Of a stretch of 64,000 bases of DNA, positions 47,584 through 58,100 are shown in pieces. The notes beneath the pieces were generated by a model. It searched no databases. It was given only the letters and a program-made list of their open reading frames with translations, and was not told the DNA's origin. Made by a program: the position numbers and the translations under genes. Origin of the DNA: Dipteris shenzhenensis (Eukaryota > Polypodiophyta > Polypodiopsida > Gleicheniales); NCBI GenBank assembly GCA_047967505.1, contig CM106540.1; one strand, written 5' to 3'. Position 1 is the stretch's first letter; each line of letters opens with the position of its first letter.

Positions 47584-48161
47584 ATGGCAACATCAGATGA
47601 GGTATGTTCTAAATATTACGCATTGTAGCATTTCTTCACATTAGTTTATATTCTAATTTATAATAGATTACTATTTCACAGATCTTTAATCAATTCAAAA
47701 GTAAAGCCCGATTGGCTCAACAAGATCAAGAGAAATCAACGAAAAGAACAAAGGGACAAAATTATTTCTTGTATACAACTCAGATGCATCTCGCAAACAT
47801 GGCTCGAAAGAAACCAAATGAATACATTTATGGATAGAGTACACTACAAGACCTTAGGAATTTCATGGATAACAATCAACATGAAGTACAACAATGGAAG
47901 GCAAAACATGGGGACAAAGAAATGAGAGCAAATGGTTAGTAACCCAATTTTATTTATAAAAAATAATTAAACTTTTCATTTTAAAAAATACAATAAATAA
48001 CATATACATAATATCAATTCAAACATAATGCAGGTCTAACTAAGTACATAATTCAAAAAATCACACAAGAGGACGATATCATTACTCCAGTGATGTTGAG
48101 AACAGAAGCACAAGCTATAACACTACTACACATGGATCCTATTGCGATGTTTACGTATTGA
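47584..48161 (+). pseudogene. Intron-containing reading frame downstream of the helicase
   Basis: An ATG at 47584 opens MATSDE, then a GTATGT...TTTCACAG intron (47602-47681). Exon 2 is 47682-47934 (IFNQFKSKARLAQQDQEK to KAKHGDKEMRAN), followed by a GTTAGT...AATGCAG intron (47935-48033). Exon 3 (48034-48158) reads LTKYIIQKITQEDD, then MLRTEAQAITLLHMDPIA, and ends at TGA 48159. Phases agree at both junctions, giving about 130 residues, with one in-frame TAG (47835) where Gln would fit. It starts only 137 bp after the helicase stop on the same strand. I do not recognise the protein. It may be the N-terminal part of the GIY-YIG-like gene at 51082, separated by the CACTA segment, or a captured host gene. 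Confidence 0.45.
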
Positions 48162-48223
48162 CGTTTAGCACACGTGGGGTGCTAATCATCAGTATGAAAA
48201 GCGTGTCCCGTAAAGCATCATTA

Positions 48224-48333
48224 TATAGCGACTTTAAGCAAACATTGCTATATAGCGACTATTACAAAAGTCGCTATATAGTAACTTTTAAGTGTCGCTA
48301 TATAGCGACACTAAGATACTATTTTATAGCGAC
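48224..48333. repeat. Palindromic TATAGCGAC/GTCGCTATA array
   Basis: TATAGCGAC occurs directly at 48224, 48251, 48301 and 48325, and inverted at 48270 and 48294. AGTGTCGCTATATAGCGACACT (48291-48312) is a perfect 22-bp palindrome; 48250-48260 and 48269-48279 form a second stem. Clusters of short direct and inverted motifs of 'AGCGAC' type are typical of CACTA subterminal regions (established knowledge). This agrees with the TNP2 relic beginning about 400 bp away. Confidence 0.8.
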
Positions 48334-48738
48334 GTTTTCCAGAGAGGTTTTTTCACTCATATAGGCCTTAAAAGTTAGTTTTTTCCAATGAAATTTTTTT
48401 TAAAATTTTCATACATGTTTGATCTCATAGAGAATAAAAATATGAGAGCATGTACATCAAGCCTTTGAAACTCATATATTCATGTCCAAGTTTGCGATGA
48501 AAAAAATCAATGAAGAGCATTTACATCAACTGTTTCATCTTGAGCCAAGTGTAAGGTGCCAAACAAGTCTATCTCCATCTCTATACCGAGTTGATCTCCT
48601 ATATCATCATCGTACTATCATCATCGTACTCTAGCATCATACGTTCACCTAAAAGTACTTGATCATCTTCTTCAATAAATTGTGGTGATTCTTGATGATC
48701 GTTGTATTCTTTCTCAATATCGTGATCTCATCTTCCTC

Positions 48739-49140
48739 TCATGCGATGTCATTATGGGCATCTTCCTCTTGGCTCATATTGTGATCTTCATCTTCTTCGC
48801 TAGATTCATCAGGGTCAATTGGATCCGGCATTGGTAGTGGCATCTCCATATCCACATCTCTATCTTCAAAAATTTGCTTACTTCGTGGTGCAACTTGGAT
48901 CATGTACCACCATCTTGGATCAGAATGAAAAACCACCTATATTCAAGATGGGTGCTAGATGTTGTCAATTATATATATGAAATTATGCTCAAGTACATGT
49001 ATCAATGGATCTTTAAAAATGAAAGCTTCGATTAATTAAATCATTAGTATGCACCTGCTCACAGTGCTCGGGAAGAACAAAAGTATCACTTTCATCGGTC
49101 CAATGTTTGGTCGAGTCTATTGCAAAGAAACTGCTACTAT
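48739..49140 (-). pseudogene. CACTA TNP2 C-terminal relic (DUF4216-like), spliced
   Basis: On the minus strand 49130-49055 reads DSSSFFAIDSTKHW, then SDTFVLPEHCEQ. A GT donor at 49054 and an AG acceptor at 48938-48937 bound a 118-bp intron. The next exon (48936 down to 48739) reads VVFHSDPRWWYMIQVAPR and an acidic tail. Spliced, this gives the 'DEPFVLA.QA.QVFYV.DP...W.VV' pattern of the DUF4216 tail of CACTA transposases. Sequence further upstream on this strand is replaced by the polypurine tract at 49150-49560, so the catalytic part is missing. It belongs to a different CACTA fragment from the one at 31090-32390. Confidence 0.65.
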
Positions 49141-49149
49141 CTTTTCTCA

Positions 49150-49565
49150 CTATTGCATGCTCCTTCTCCTTCTCCTTCCCTCTTTCAATCTCTTTCCCCC
49201 TCTTTTTCCCTCTCTTTTCCCCTCTCTTTCCCCTTTTCCTCCTCTTCTCCTCTTTTCTCTCCTTTTCTCCTCTTTTCCCTCCTCTTTTCCTCTTCTTCCT
49301 CTTTTCTTCTTCCTCTTCTTTCCCTCTTCTTTCCCTCTTTCCTTTCCCTCTTCTTCTCTCTTTTCCTCTTCTTCTCTCTTTCCCCTCTTCCAATCTCTTT
49401 TCATGTCCCTCTTCTTCCTCTTCTCCTCTTCTTTCTCTTTTCCCTCTTCTCTCCTCTTCTTTCCCTCTTCTTTCCCTCTTCTTCTCTCTTCTTTCCTTCT
49501 TTTCTTTCCCTCTTCTTCTCTCTTTTCCCTCTTCCAATCTCTTTTCCTTTCCCTCTTCTTCCTCT
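49150..49565. repeat. About 415-bp nearly pure pyrimidine tract (CTCTTCC/CTTTCC repeats)
   Basis: The plus strand is almost entirely C and T (units of ccctcttcttcct and ctctttccc), with only a few purines, for example in 'ccaatctctttt', which itself recurs near 49389 and 49535. It lies between the minus-strand TNP2 tail and the plus-strand accessory gene. Three long overlapping frames in all plus phases are artefacts of this composition. Confidence 0.9.
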
Positions 49566-49627
49566 TTTCCTTTGCCTATGCCTATGCTTATGTTTGTTTT
49601 TTGTTTTTTGTTTTCATGTTTGTATCT

Positions 49628-50963
49628 ATGTTAGACATGGGATCGCGTCACATGTCCGACGAGTATGGACAGCCTCGCAGGAGGAGACATCATGATCTAT
49701 ATGCTCCAGAGGACTTTGATTTCCCTCAGGCGACACTTGAGGGGACTACCCCTGGTTTAACTCCTCTCGAACCTAGCACTGCAACTACCCCTGGTCCCCG
49801 ACTCCTCTGCATGTAGCACTGTGACTACCGCTCGGGGAACTCCTTTGCTAGCCGCGCATGGCTTTGTCGAGAGTCCCAACGAGTTTGTAGCACAGATGAT
49901 CGATGAGGAGGTAGCGAGATTCTTCTCTCTGCTATCTCAGAGGACCTTAGCAATTCCCTCCCCTACACCGACGGCTAGACCTACTATCCAACTGTTCCCT
50001 CGTGCCCCTTCAACCGAGGGGTCATCACCTGTGCGTGCCTCTCATAAAGGAAGGAAGAGTAGGAGGGGCCGCTTATGTTGTGCTGACTCGGGAGATGTAG
50101 GCGAGTCAGCACACTCACATCCCTACAAGTCTCCACTTGGTCCGGAGACACAGTATCAGTCAGGTCCCTTGCCCTCTCCTACTCCCACTGCTACTCCTCG
50201 CTTTGAAAGCGATCGCACAGCTTCCACTCTTTCTAACTCTGCTACCATCAGTCCTCCTTACTCATCAGAGGATCTCTCCTATCAAATCACGGCTACCAGA
50301 GAGATAATAAAAGATAGAAAGAGCAAAGCAGTGATGGCCACCATGATGCGGTTGATGAGCCATCACTTCAAGAGTGGCATTGCTACCGATTGGCGGTCTC
50401 AAGATGACCAAAAGAAGCAGGCAGTCATCAATGAATTAAAACAAAAATACCCTAACTCGCCAAATTGGGAGTTTAATGAGAATTATATGCGAGAGCGCAT
50501 GGGTTTGGTCTTGAAGCACCGTAGATCAACCTTGCGTACTTCCATTACAAAGGGGATGGCTAAACCCAGTTGGGCAGACAAAGCTGATTGGAAGTTCTTC
50601 AAGAAGCAGAATAGGGACCATCTCGAAATGTTCGAGGGTTAGATGAGGGATGCGAAGACACGGCTGGACATCATAGGTACTTCACACTTTGGTGCAAGCG
50701 GACGGTTGACGTTCGAGGCAATCATGGTAAGTCTACTTCTTCTCATTTAATGTATTGTTCTATTTGTTTTACTACATATTACATGCACTTTATCTAACTC
50801 TAACTCTCGTAAATTGGATCCACAGCAAGCTGCGATGGGTCGTCTTCCTACAGATGTAGAGAGGCGATGCGCATTTCGCATAGGAACAAAGCCGTGGTTT
50901 ATTGAGCAAGAGGCAATGGGAGCGACGGTCGATTGGGATGAGGTGGCTGCTCGCACGATATAA
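49628..50963 (+). pseudogene. CACTA-type accessory ORF (Ptta/En-Spm 'transposase_24'-like), two exons
   Basis: The frame opens MLDMGSRHMSDEYG at 49628, changes phase near 49795, and continues from 49803 to a TAG at 50640 where Gln would fit. It then runs to a GTAAGT...CACAG intron (50727-50825) and a last exon ending TAA at 50963. A Pro/Ser/Thr-rich N-terminus is followed by a basic patch (KGRKSRRGR near 50050). The conserved-looking core is QAVINELKQKYPNSPNW, RMGLVLKHRRSTLR, KPSWADKADWKFF and GTSHFGASGR. Recalled CACTA-linked ORFs share the 'YPNP...LKNRR...PSW...W' and 'GSGG' pattern, but the assignment is by eye. It is divergent from the TNP2 tail, as in two-gene CACTA elements. Confidence 0.5.
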
Positions 50964-51081
50964 GTCTACTCCTACTTGTAATCTCACTTTTTAAATTGTT
51001 TTATTCTTTAAGTTCCAATCTAATTTTCAATTTATATGGTTCACTCTTAGGGTCAAAGCTCAAGCGTCCCAAGAAAAATGA

Positions 51082-51363
51082 TATATTGGACAAACTAGAA
51101 ATCTTGAAAAATGGATAGCACAGCACCAAACCAATCCTCCATTAAAATTGAAACATGATGTTAATAGGTACAAACCATTCCACTCGAACTTCGAAACAGA
51201 AATCCTAGCCACTACAAACTTAAAAAGCAAAGCGAATACACTCAAAGAGAAATTCATAAGAGAACTCAACACAACCGACTCAAAATATGACTATAATAAC
51301 CTCAATGGAAATCCAGCATCTACAAAAAAAATTTACTTTCTAAAAAATAGAGACATAATCTAG
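51082..51363 (+). pseudogene. GIY-YIG nuclease-like domain, C-terminal part
   Basis: The frame starts directly after a TGA with YIGQTRNLEKWIAQH and continues LKLKHDVNRYKPF, ETEILATTNLKSKANTLKEKFIREL and KYDYNNLNGNP, ending at TAG 51361. Established GIY-YIG landmarks are the YIG, a conserved Arg four residues before the His of 'RxxxH', a Glu in 'E..wI' and an Asn in 'GYN'. Here YIG, His, Glu and Asn are in place, but the Arg is Trp (TGG) and the Gly of GYN is Asp. The GIY half is missing or lies beyond the CACTA segment. Such domains are best known at the C-terminus of Penelope-like elements and in homing or repair nucleases. No reverse transcriptase of that type is visible here. Confidence 0.6.
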
Positions 51364-52900
51364 TATATTTACATAAAAGCCCATTTTCAATACATGTAAA
51401 GGACTTCCTATATCAAACTATAGTTAAGTCATACTCTTGAAGGACTCTTAATTCATAGCATATATCACTCAATTTTTTTCATTTTCAAAGCATTAATAAT
51501 TTTTTTCAATACACATAAAATATTTCATGTATGAACTATTATTAAATAATGCTTTTAAAAACATCATGTTTTTAGTGATATATAACTCCATTTATAACAA
51601 TTCCAATAATAAACACTTTTAAGTATACTACATAAATTTTCATGTATTGTTACTCTTATAAAATATTGTAGTGTTACTCTTATAAAATATTGTAGTGTAT
51701 TTCAAATATTTCTACTATTTAGTGCTCTTCTTGATATCATAATTAATTTTTCTCAAATTGTAAGTTTACATAAATCTCTGTTCTAAATTCACTTTCAAAA
51801 TTAAGTCAAAATGGAAAATATTATTTAAGAATTTTTAGGAAGCACTAAATTCATTTATATATATTCTAGTGCAATACAACTACCTGCCCAGATCTAGTTT
51901 ATGATTGAATACCAAAACAATTTCTTATCTAAATCCTCCCAATTATGGAGGGATAGATCCCTTATCCTTCCTCCTCTTCACCCATAATTTGTTCAGGCCC
52001 TCCCTCTTTTCTTTCCAGTTCCTCTTCATCTCACCTCTACTAATGAAAATGGAGTTTAGGATGACATACTTACATCCCTCTATTTACAAGGGGAGGGGGC
52101 CCTAATTACGGAGACCCATTCGATTCTATTGGTCTACCCTTTTTGCATATTTTATTAAGTGTGAGGACAAGTCTAACTATGCTTTATAATATAAGAGCTA
52201 ATGATAATTGCATCATGTTGTGTAAAAAACTATAAAAAGTATAGCAATGATGATAGGCTGATGACTTTGTATCCAAATCCTCTTAATGATACTTCAATGA
52301 AAGATAACAGGAAAGCATCAAAAAACTTATTCAAGAAACATGAGATCTCTATATGGAACATGGAGGAGAGTTCATTAAATTGCACTTAAGCCCTTCTAGA
52401 CATATAGGAGGGCTAGTAGAATCTTAAACCTTAAATGCAAAAAGTGTGTCTTAACACACTCCCTTCTAACTTTCACAAGCATCAAATTCTCTCAATAAAG
52501 CTATGTATTATTTCTATAAAAAATGAGTTTTTGAATCACTAGTTAGCCCCTAATTAAGTGCTAGTAGCAAGGGCTATACTCAAGTAATTCCTTTTGGTCT
52601 AAGATATGCAAAAGAGAGAGAGTTGATAATTAGGTTTCTTAACTCTCTTTGCAATAATATGAAAACAAGTATGTAGAATAGCTTGTATAAAATATAGCAA
52701 CATTGGGTTTTGCACACTTTCTCAAGACAAAGGATCCCATTCAATGCATCTCTCATGTTGGAAGACATACTCAAGGGAGCTTTAAATTTATTTCTCTCAC
52801 TTTAAGTTACCCTACCCTATACAATTCTAAGCATGCTCAACCAAGAAGGGGGTCCTCTTGCTACCGACACCTCATCCCCCTCCCCTCCCCCCATTTCCCC
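51364..52900. other. AT-rich sequence, no gene recognised
   Basis: Very AT-rich. 'gtgttactcttataaaatattgta' is duplicated in tandem near 51645-51700. No domain was found. The right terminus of the Helitron or CACTA element may lie here but no CTRR hairpin or inverted terminus could be assigned. Confidence 0.4.

Positions 52901-52903
<3 letters not shown>

Positions 52904-52941
<38 letters not shown>
52904..52941. repeat. (CT)n microsatellite
   Basis: About 18 CT units preceded by C-rich sequence. Confidence 0.9.
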
Positions 52942-52944
<3 letters not shown>

Positions 52945-54274
52945 AGTAAATGGGAAAGACAATCATACATTGAAATCATCCATCATGATTGGTATTTTGG
53001 TAATAACACTTCACTTGTTTTCCCAAAATAAAATATAAAATTGGGTGAAAACTTTAGCTATAAAGAGATGTAAAAATTTTAATATACTAAATTATTTTAT
53101 TAGTAATAATGAAGATGTCTTTAATGGCACTACTATAATTTATGATTATCCTAGGATAATAAAGACTACAAGGGAAGAGAATAGTCAGAACATAAGCAAC
53201 AATCACACATAGTTATGTATTAGCTTGCTATGTTGGAGAAAATAGCTACGTACTAATCTTTATTGTGCTCTAAACATCTCAAAAGAAAGGAAAACATTTG
53301 TTACTTTTCCTATGTGTTTGATTAGTTATCCTTTTTCCTTCTGGTTTTTTTCACCTGTTGTTGGAAAGAAATGTATTACTATTTTGCACTCTAAGAGTAG
53401 ACTCTATTACTAATGGATTGGGGGGAGGCTAATGGTACATGTGTGCACATGCAGAAGGACAGGTCAATTGTGTAATTATAAAATTAGGTTAAGAAATAGT
53501 ATTGGATACATGGTATGATCGATAGGGTTAAGATTCCATTGAGACATTTAGGGAGCATTTAAGTCCCTTTGTAGACCATAAATGTTTTGAAAATAATAGG
53601 GCCTATGCTAAAACAATGCAGTTAGGTGACCAACACCTTCGATACATACAATAAAGAATGCATGATAGCATATTGGCACCACTTTTAACAAGGAGCATGC
53701 TAAAATTATGAGTTAAATGTGAACTTCAATCTTGTAGATATATCACTCAAGTCCTAAGACTGCCAAACTTTTTTCTAGCTATCAAATTAGTGCCAAGTTT
53801 ATGCTTTTAAGATCATACTGTCAAAATTTTGAGGGAGTATGAAAAGTTTAAAAATCTAGAGACAATATTAAAAAAGCCTACAAACCTAGTCTCAAGTGGT
53901 TGCTTAACCTAGAGACATGTGAGTGGTCACATTGAAAAAAAAAATCACTTTGAAAATTTTGAGATCCTTGCTAGATTATGGTGACACAAGTTGGAAAAGT
54001 TGACCAAAATAAAAGGGCAAGGTATAGTATCAATACTTGGTCATTAAAAAAATCCTTGTCAGAAGTTTGATTAGCTGAGGTTATACCATTAGAAGTTATT
54101 AAGAGGCAAACTCGACACTTTGATGCATCTTTGAAACTGAGTGCAACAAAAGCATCTTCTAACTTCCCTTGTGAGATTAGCTCCCAAGTGAACAAAGAAC
54201 ACTCATGATAAAAGCTACAAAATTTTGTACATAAAATTTGCAGGAGGTACTAAAGGGATTTTCTAATCTATCCG
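52945..54274. other. AT-rich sequence, no gene recognised
   Basis: Stops are frequent on all frames and no motifs were recognised. It ends at the left edge of the second copia element. Confidence 0.45.
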
Positions 54275-54624
54275 TGTTGAGATATCGAGCTCCACTCACG
54301 ATATGCCAGGGTGACCGTTGTGCATTTATGTCACCGACTTGTTAGCTACAGATGCGGTTGGTACACCACCCACGACTAATAGCTGGATGACAGCTATCCT
54401 TATCTACACTAGTTCGTGGCTCAGTTAGTATGCCACCTTAGTTAGTTGAGTTTGGTTTGAGACCCACATATAGGGTTCTTCTATTTCTTTATACTAGAGT
54501 TCTTTTGGCTTTCACAACTAAGAAGAGGAAAATTGTTTTCAACCTCCACCTTTGTGTGTATTCCCCCATTGTGCTTGTGAGAAAGCCTCAAGTGAGACTC
54601 CTTCCCTCTCTCCCACTATCTTCA
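54275..54624 (+). repeat. Copia-2 5' LTR
   Basis: 350 bp, TGTTGAGATATCGAGC...CACTATCTTCA. Its near-identity with 59480-59829 (about 98%) indicates a fairly recent insertion relative to the other relics here. Confidence 0.95.
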
Positions 54625-54626
54625 CA

Positions 54627-54639
54627 TGGTATCAGAGCC
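54627..54639 (+). promoter_or_regulatory. Copia-2 primer-binding site
   Basis: TGGTATCAGAGCC, the standard initiator tRNA-Met primer site of plant copia elements, two bases after the LTR. Confidence 0.92.
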
Positions 54640-55169
54640 TTGTTCGTGGTAAGGAGCTCAAGAAAGCAAACCAAGTTCGCAGTGTCCTGGTAAGAGGACC
54701 AGTGTTGCTTTTCTTTTTTTCGAGTTTGGGAGCAAATCTCTGTAGGTAGCACAGCCGGAAGTGCAAGAGTGCACTATCTCAGATTGAGACGCCCTTCGCG
54801 GTGTGGCGAGAGGGCATTATATGCTGCGGGAGAGGCCAAAGCCCTTGGTGACTTTATTTTTCTGATTCGAGGTCATTTCGGGGCCCGTTTTGGAGGCGGA
54901 AGTTCTCCGCAGGCACTCAGAAAAGGCCCTGTTTGGGATGTGCGACCACTGTTCTGCAGGTTGGTGAAAAGTTGCCGCAGAAATTGCATCGTATGCCTGT
55001 GCGCAGAGATATTGGGAGTTGCAGAATCATCCTTATTGCCTATTGATGCAAAATCGTCACTAGAAGTGACTGTGTGGTCAAAAACCACTTTCTACAGGTT
55101 TGCAGATTTGCCCTTGTGAGGCAAAAGCTGTGTTTTTTGCAGTGACAGAATATTTTGCAGTGTTCTGTA

Positions 55170-58100
55170 ATGGCGTCTGATTCTCTTTCACAGATTGTCA
55201 CTGAAAAGCTTGACAAGAACAACTTCCAAGCATGGAAGTTTAGAATGACGAATTTCCTTATGGGAAAAGGCTACTGGGAGTTCATTACAGGAAATGAAGA
55301 AGAACCAGTTCTTCATTATGTTCCCAATCAACAGGAAATGCAGGCATTTAAAGGATGGCATGAGAGAGCCAGAAAAGTTATGTACTAGCTGTCTATCAGT
55401 ATTTCAGATTCAATGATTGTGCATATTCAGGATGCAAGTATGCCAAAGGTGGCATGGGATACTTTGGCTAAAATGTACAGCACAAATACGCAGGCCAGGA
55501 AAATGTAGCTCAAGCAGGAGCTGCACAATGTGCAGAGAGAAAATATGAGCATCAATGACTACCACATGAAGGTGAAGAAAATTGCGGATGCACTTGCTTC
55601 CATTGGGTCGCCAGTGGATGATGACGATTTAGTTTCTGTGACCTTGAATGGTCTAGGAAAGGATTATGCACAGTTCCGGACATCCATTGCCGTCCGTGAA
55701 AAATTTCTTGATTTTGAGGAGTTGATTGCTCTTCTAATTTCTAAAGAGCAGAGAAATGGTGGTGCATCTTCTTCAGGAGGAACTTCAAAAGAAACTGTCT
55801 TCTACTCAAATGCTGGAAGGGGTAGAGGCAGAGGTAGAGGAGGTCGATCTGGAGGCCGTGGTAGAAATCAAAATATGCAGCAAACTCAAGAAAACCAGTC
55901 CTATGCAGGAGGACGTAGTAACTCTAGAGGCAGGGGGAGCCAAAGAGGTCGTGGTGGATGGCAGAGAGGCCAAAATGCAAACAGCAATGTTGAATGCTAC
56001 TACCCTAGTAAAATGGGGCATATGGCTAAAGACTACTACAAAAAGCAGAATGACATTATGAATGGAAAATTACAGCAAGGCAATTATGCATCCTCTAGTA
56101 GACAAGGTGATGACAGAAATGAGCATATGTTTATGGTACAGCATATGACAAATTCTGTGACAGAAGAAAGCAATGATGTGTGGTATGTTAACTCAGGTGC
56201 ATCAAACCACATGACAGGTCATGCTGAATGGATGCAGGATGCAAGGAAAATGGAAAAACCAGGATTTGTGGAGACTGGTGATGATACTGCACATCCTATT
56301 GTGCAGATTGGCAAAATTCCTTTGTCTATGCAGGATGGGAAAAAGAAATACTTGTTTGATGTATTTCATGTCCCGAACATCACCAAGAACCTGGTTTCTG
56401 TTGGTCAAATGGTTGAGCAGGGCTTGCAGGTCAGATTCAATCCTCATGGATGCTTTGTTGAGGATATGAAAAATAATGGTCGCTTGATAGAAAAAGGAAA
56501 GAAGAAGGGCAGGATGTTTACGCTGGATGCGGACATGCCTGAATTGAGTGCAGCAATGTTTGCACATGGGACCGGTGTAGTTGCAGATATTGATATCTGG
56601 CATAAACGCATTGGTCATGTTAATGTACAGCGACTTAAATCAATGCAGGCCTAAAATATTGTTGCAGGATTGCCTAAATTCAAGGTTGCAGAAATGCATA
56701 AGGTGTGTGAATCCTGTCAATTTGGAAAACAGGCAAGGAAACCATTTCCTAAGCATGTTCAAGAGAGTAAGAAGCCATTGGATTTAATCCACTCTGATGT
56801 GTGGACTACTAAAGCTGCATCTATTGGAGGCTGTCATTACTTTGTCACCTTTATTGATGACTACAGCAGAAAAGTTTGGGTGTATTTTATGAAAAAGAAA
56901 AGTGAAGTGTTTGGGCACTTCAAAGTTTTTAAAGCTATGGTTGAAAAAGAAACAGGCTTGCAAATAAAATGCCTAAGGTCAGATGGAGGGGGAGAGTACC
57001 TCTCAAATGAATTTGCAAGGTTCCTGCAGGAGCATGGCATAAAGCAACAATATTCATGCAGTCATACTCCACAGCAAAATGGACTTGCAGAAAGGAAAAA
57101 CACGCATATTGGAGAGGTATCTCGTGCCATGCTCAATGAAAAAGACCTGCCAGATTTTTATTGGGCTGAAGCAGTTGCTACAGCAGTTTACATAATGAAC
57201 AGGACTCCCACTGCAGCAATACATGGCATGACGCCAGAGGAGATGTATACTGGTAGGAAACCAGATATTTCCCATTTGAAAAATTTTGGTTGCATTGCCT
57301 ATGTTCATGTGCCAGATGAATTGAGGTCCAAGTTGGATCCAAAAGCTGAGAAGTGCGTCTTTATTGGTTATTCTCTGCAGCAGAAAGGGTATAGATGCTA
57401 TAACCCTTCTACTCGTAAGTTTACAGTGAGCAAAGATGTTGTTTTTGATGAGATGAGCAGCTGGTATAAACCAGTAAATGTGATGATTGATGTAGATGCA
57501 CAAAATGGTAATGCTGCACATAATTCACAGCAGCAATCACAAAATATCAGTGGACCTGCAGTGTCCTCTAGTAGTGGTTCACATAGCTCACCATGGACAG
57601 GTAGATTGAGATCAGGAGAATCTCCTCAAAGCAATGCAGATAGTGGTACGCAGGTATCACGAAAAGGAAAAGAGAAGGTAGATCAACCCATGTTTGATGT
57701 GAATGCAGGTCGCTCTTATGTGGATGGTGAATCCAGTGGCTCAGAACAGAGCATTGATGATGAGTTGGGTATTCCTTCTGTTGTTACACCTGGAGTAAGG
57801 AAGACCAGGGATGTTTTGAGAGCACCTGGAAGTGAACCTATTTTGCGCAGGTCTACCAGAGCTAGGTATCCTGTGGATAGGCTGAAATATGTGGATTTAC
57901 AGCCATTCACTATGCCTATATGGTCAAACTGATACAGGAACCAGAACCCATTTCTTTTGAGCAAGCCATGGGAAAAGAAAAATGGGAGAAAGCCATGGAT
58001 GAAGAAATGGATGCCTTGGATGCAAATGCAACATGGGAATTGGTGCCTTTGCCTAAAGACAAGAATGCAATTGGCTGTAAATGGGTTTATAAGGTGAAGC

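Noticed and set aside
48121-48125. CACTA sequence as the left terminus of the CACTA element
   Set aside because: It lies within exon 3 of the spliced frame and no matching TAGTG plus 3-bp duplication was found on the right.
49013-49816. Long Phe/Leu/Ser or Arg/Glu/Lys frames on both strands
   Set aside because: All derive from the pyrimidine tract; only the short ends outside the tract carry recognisable protein.
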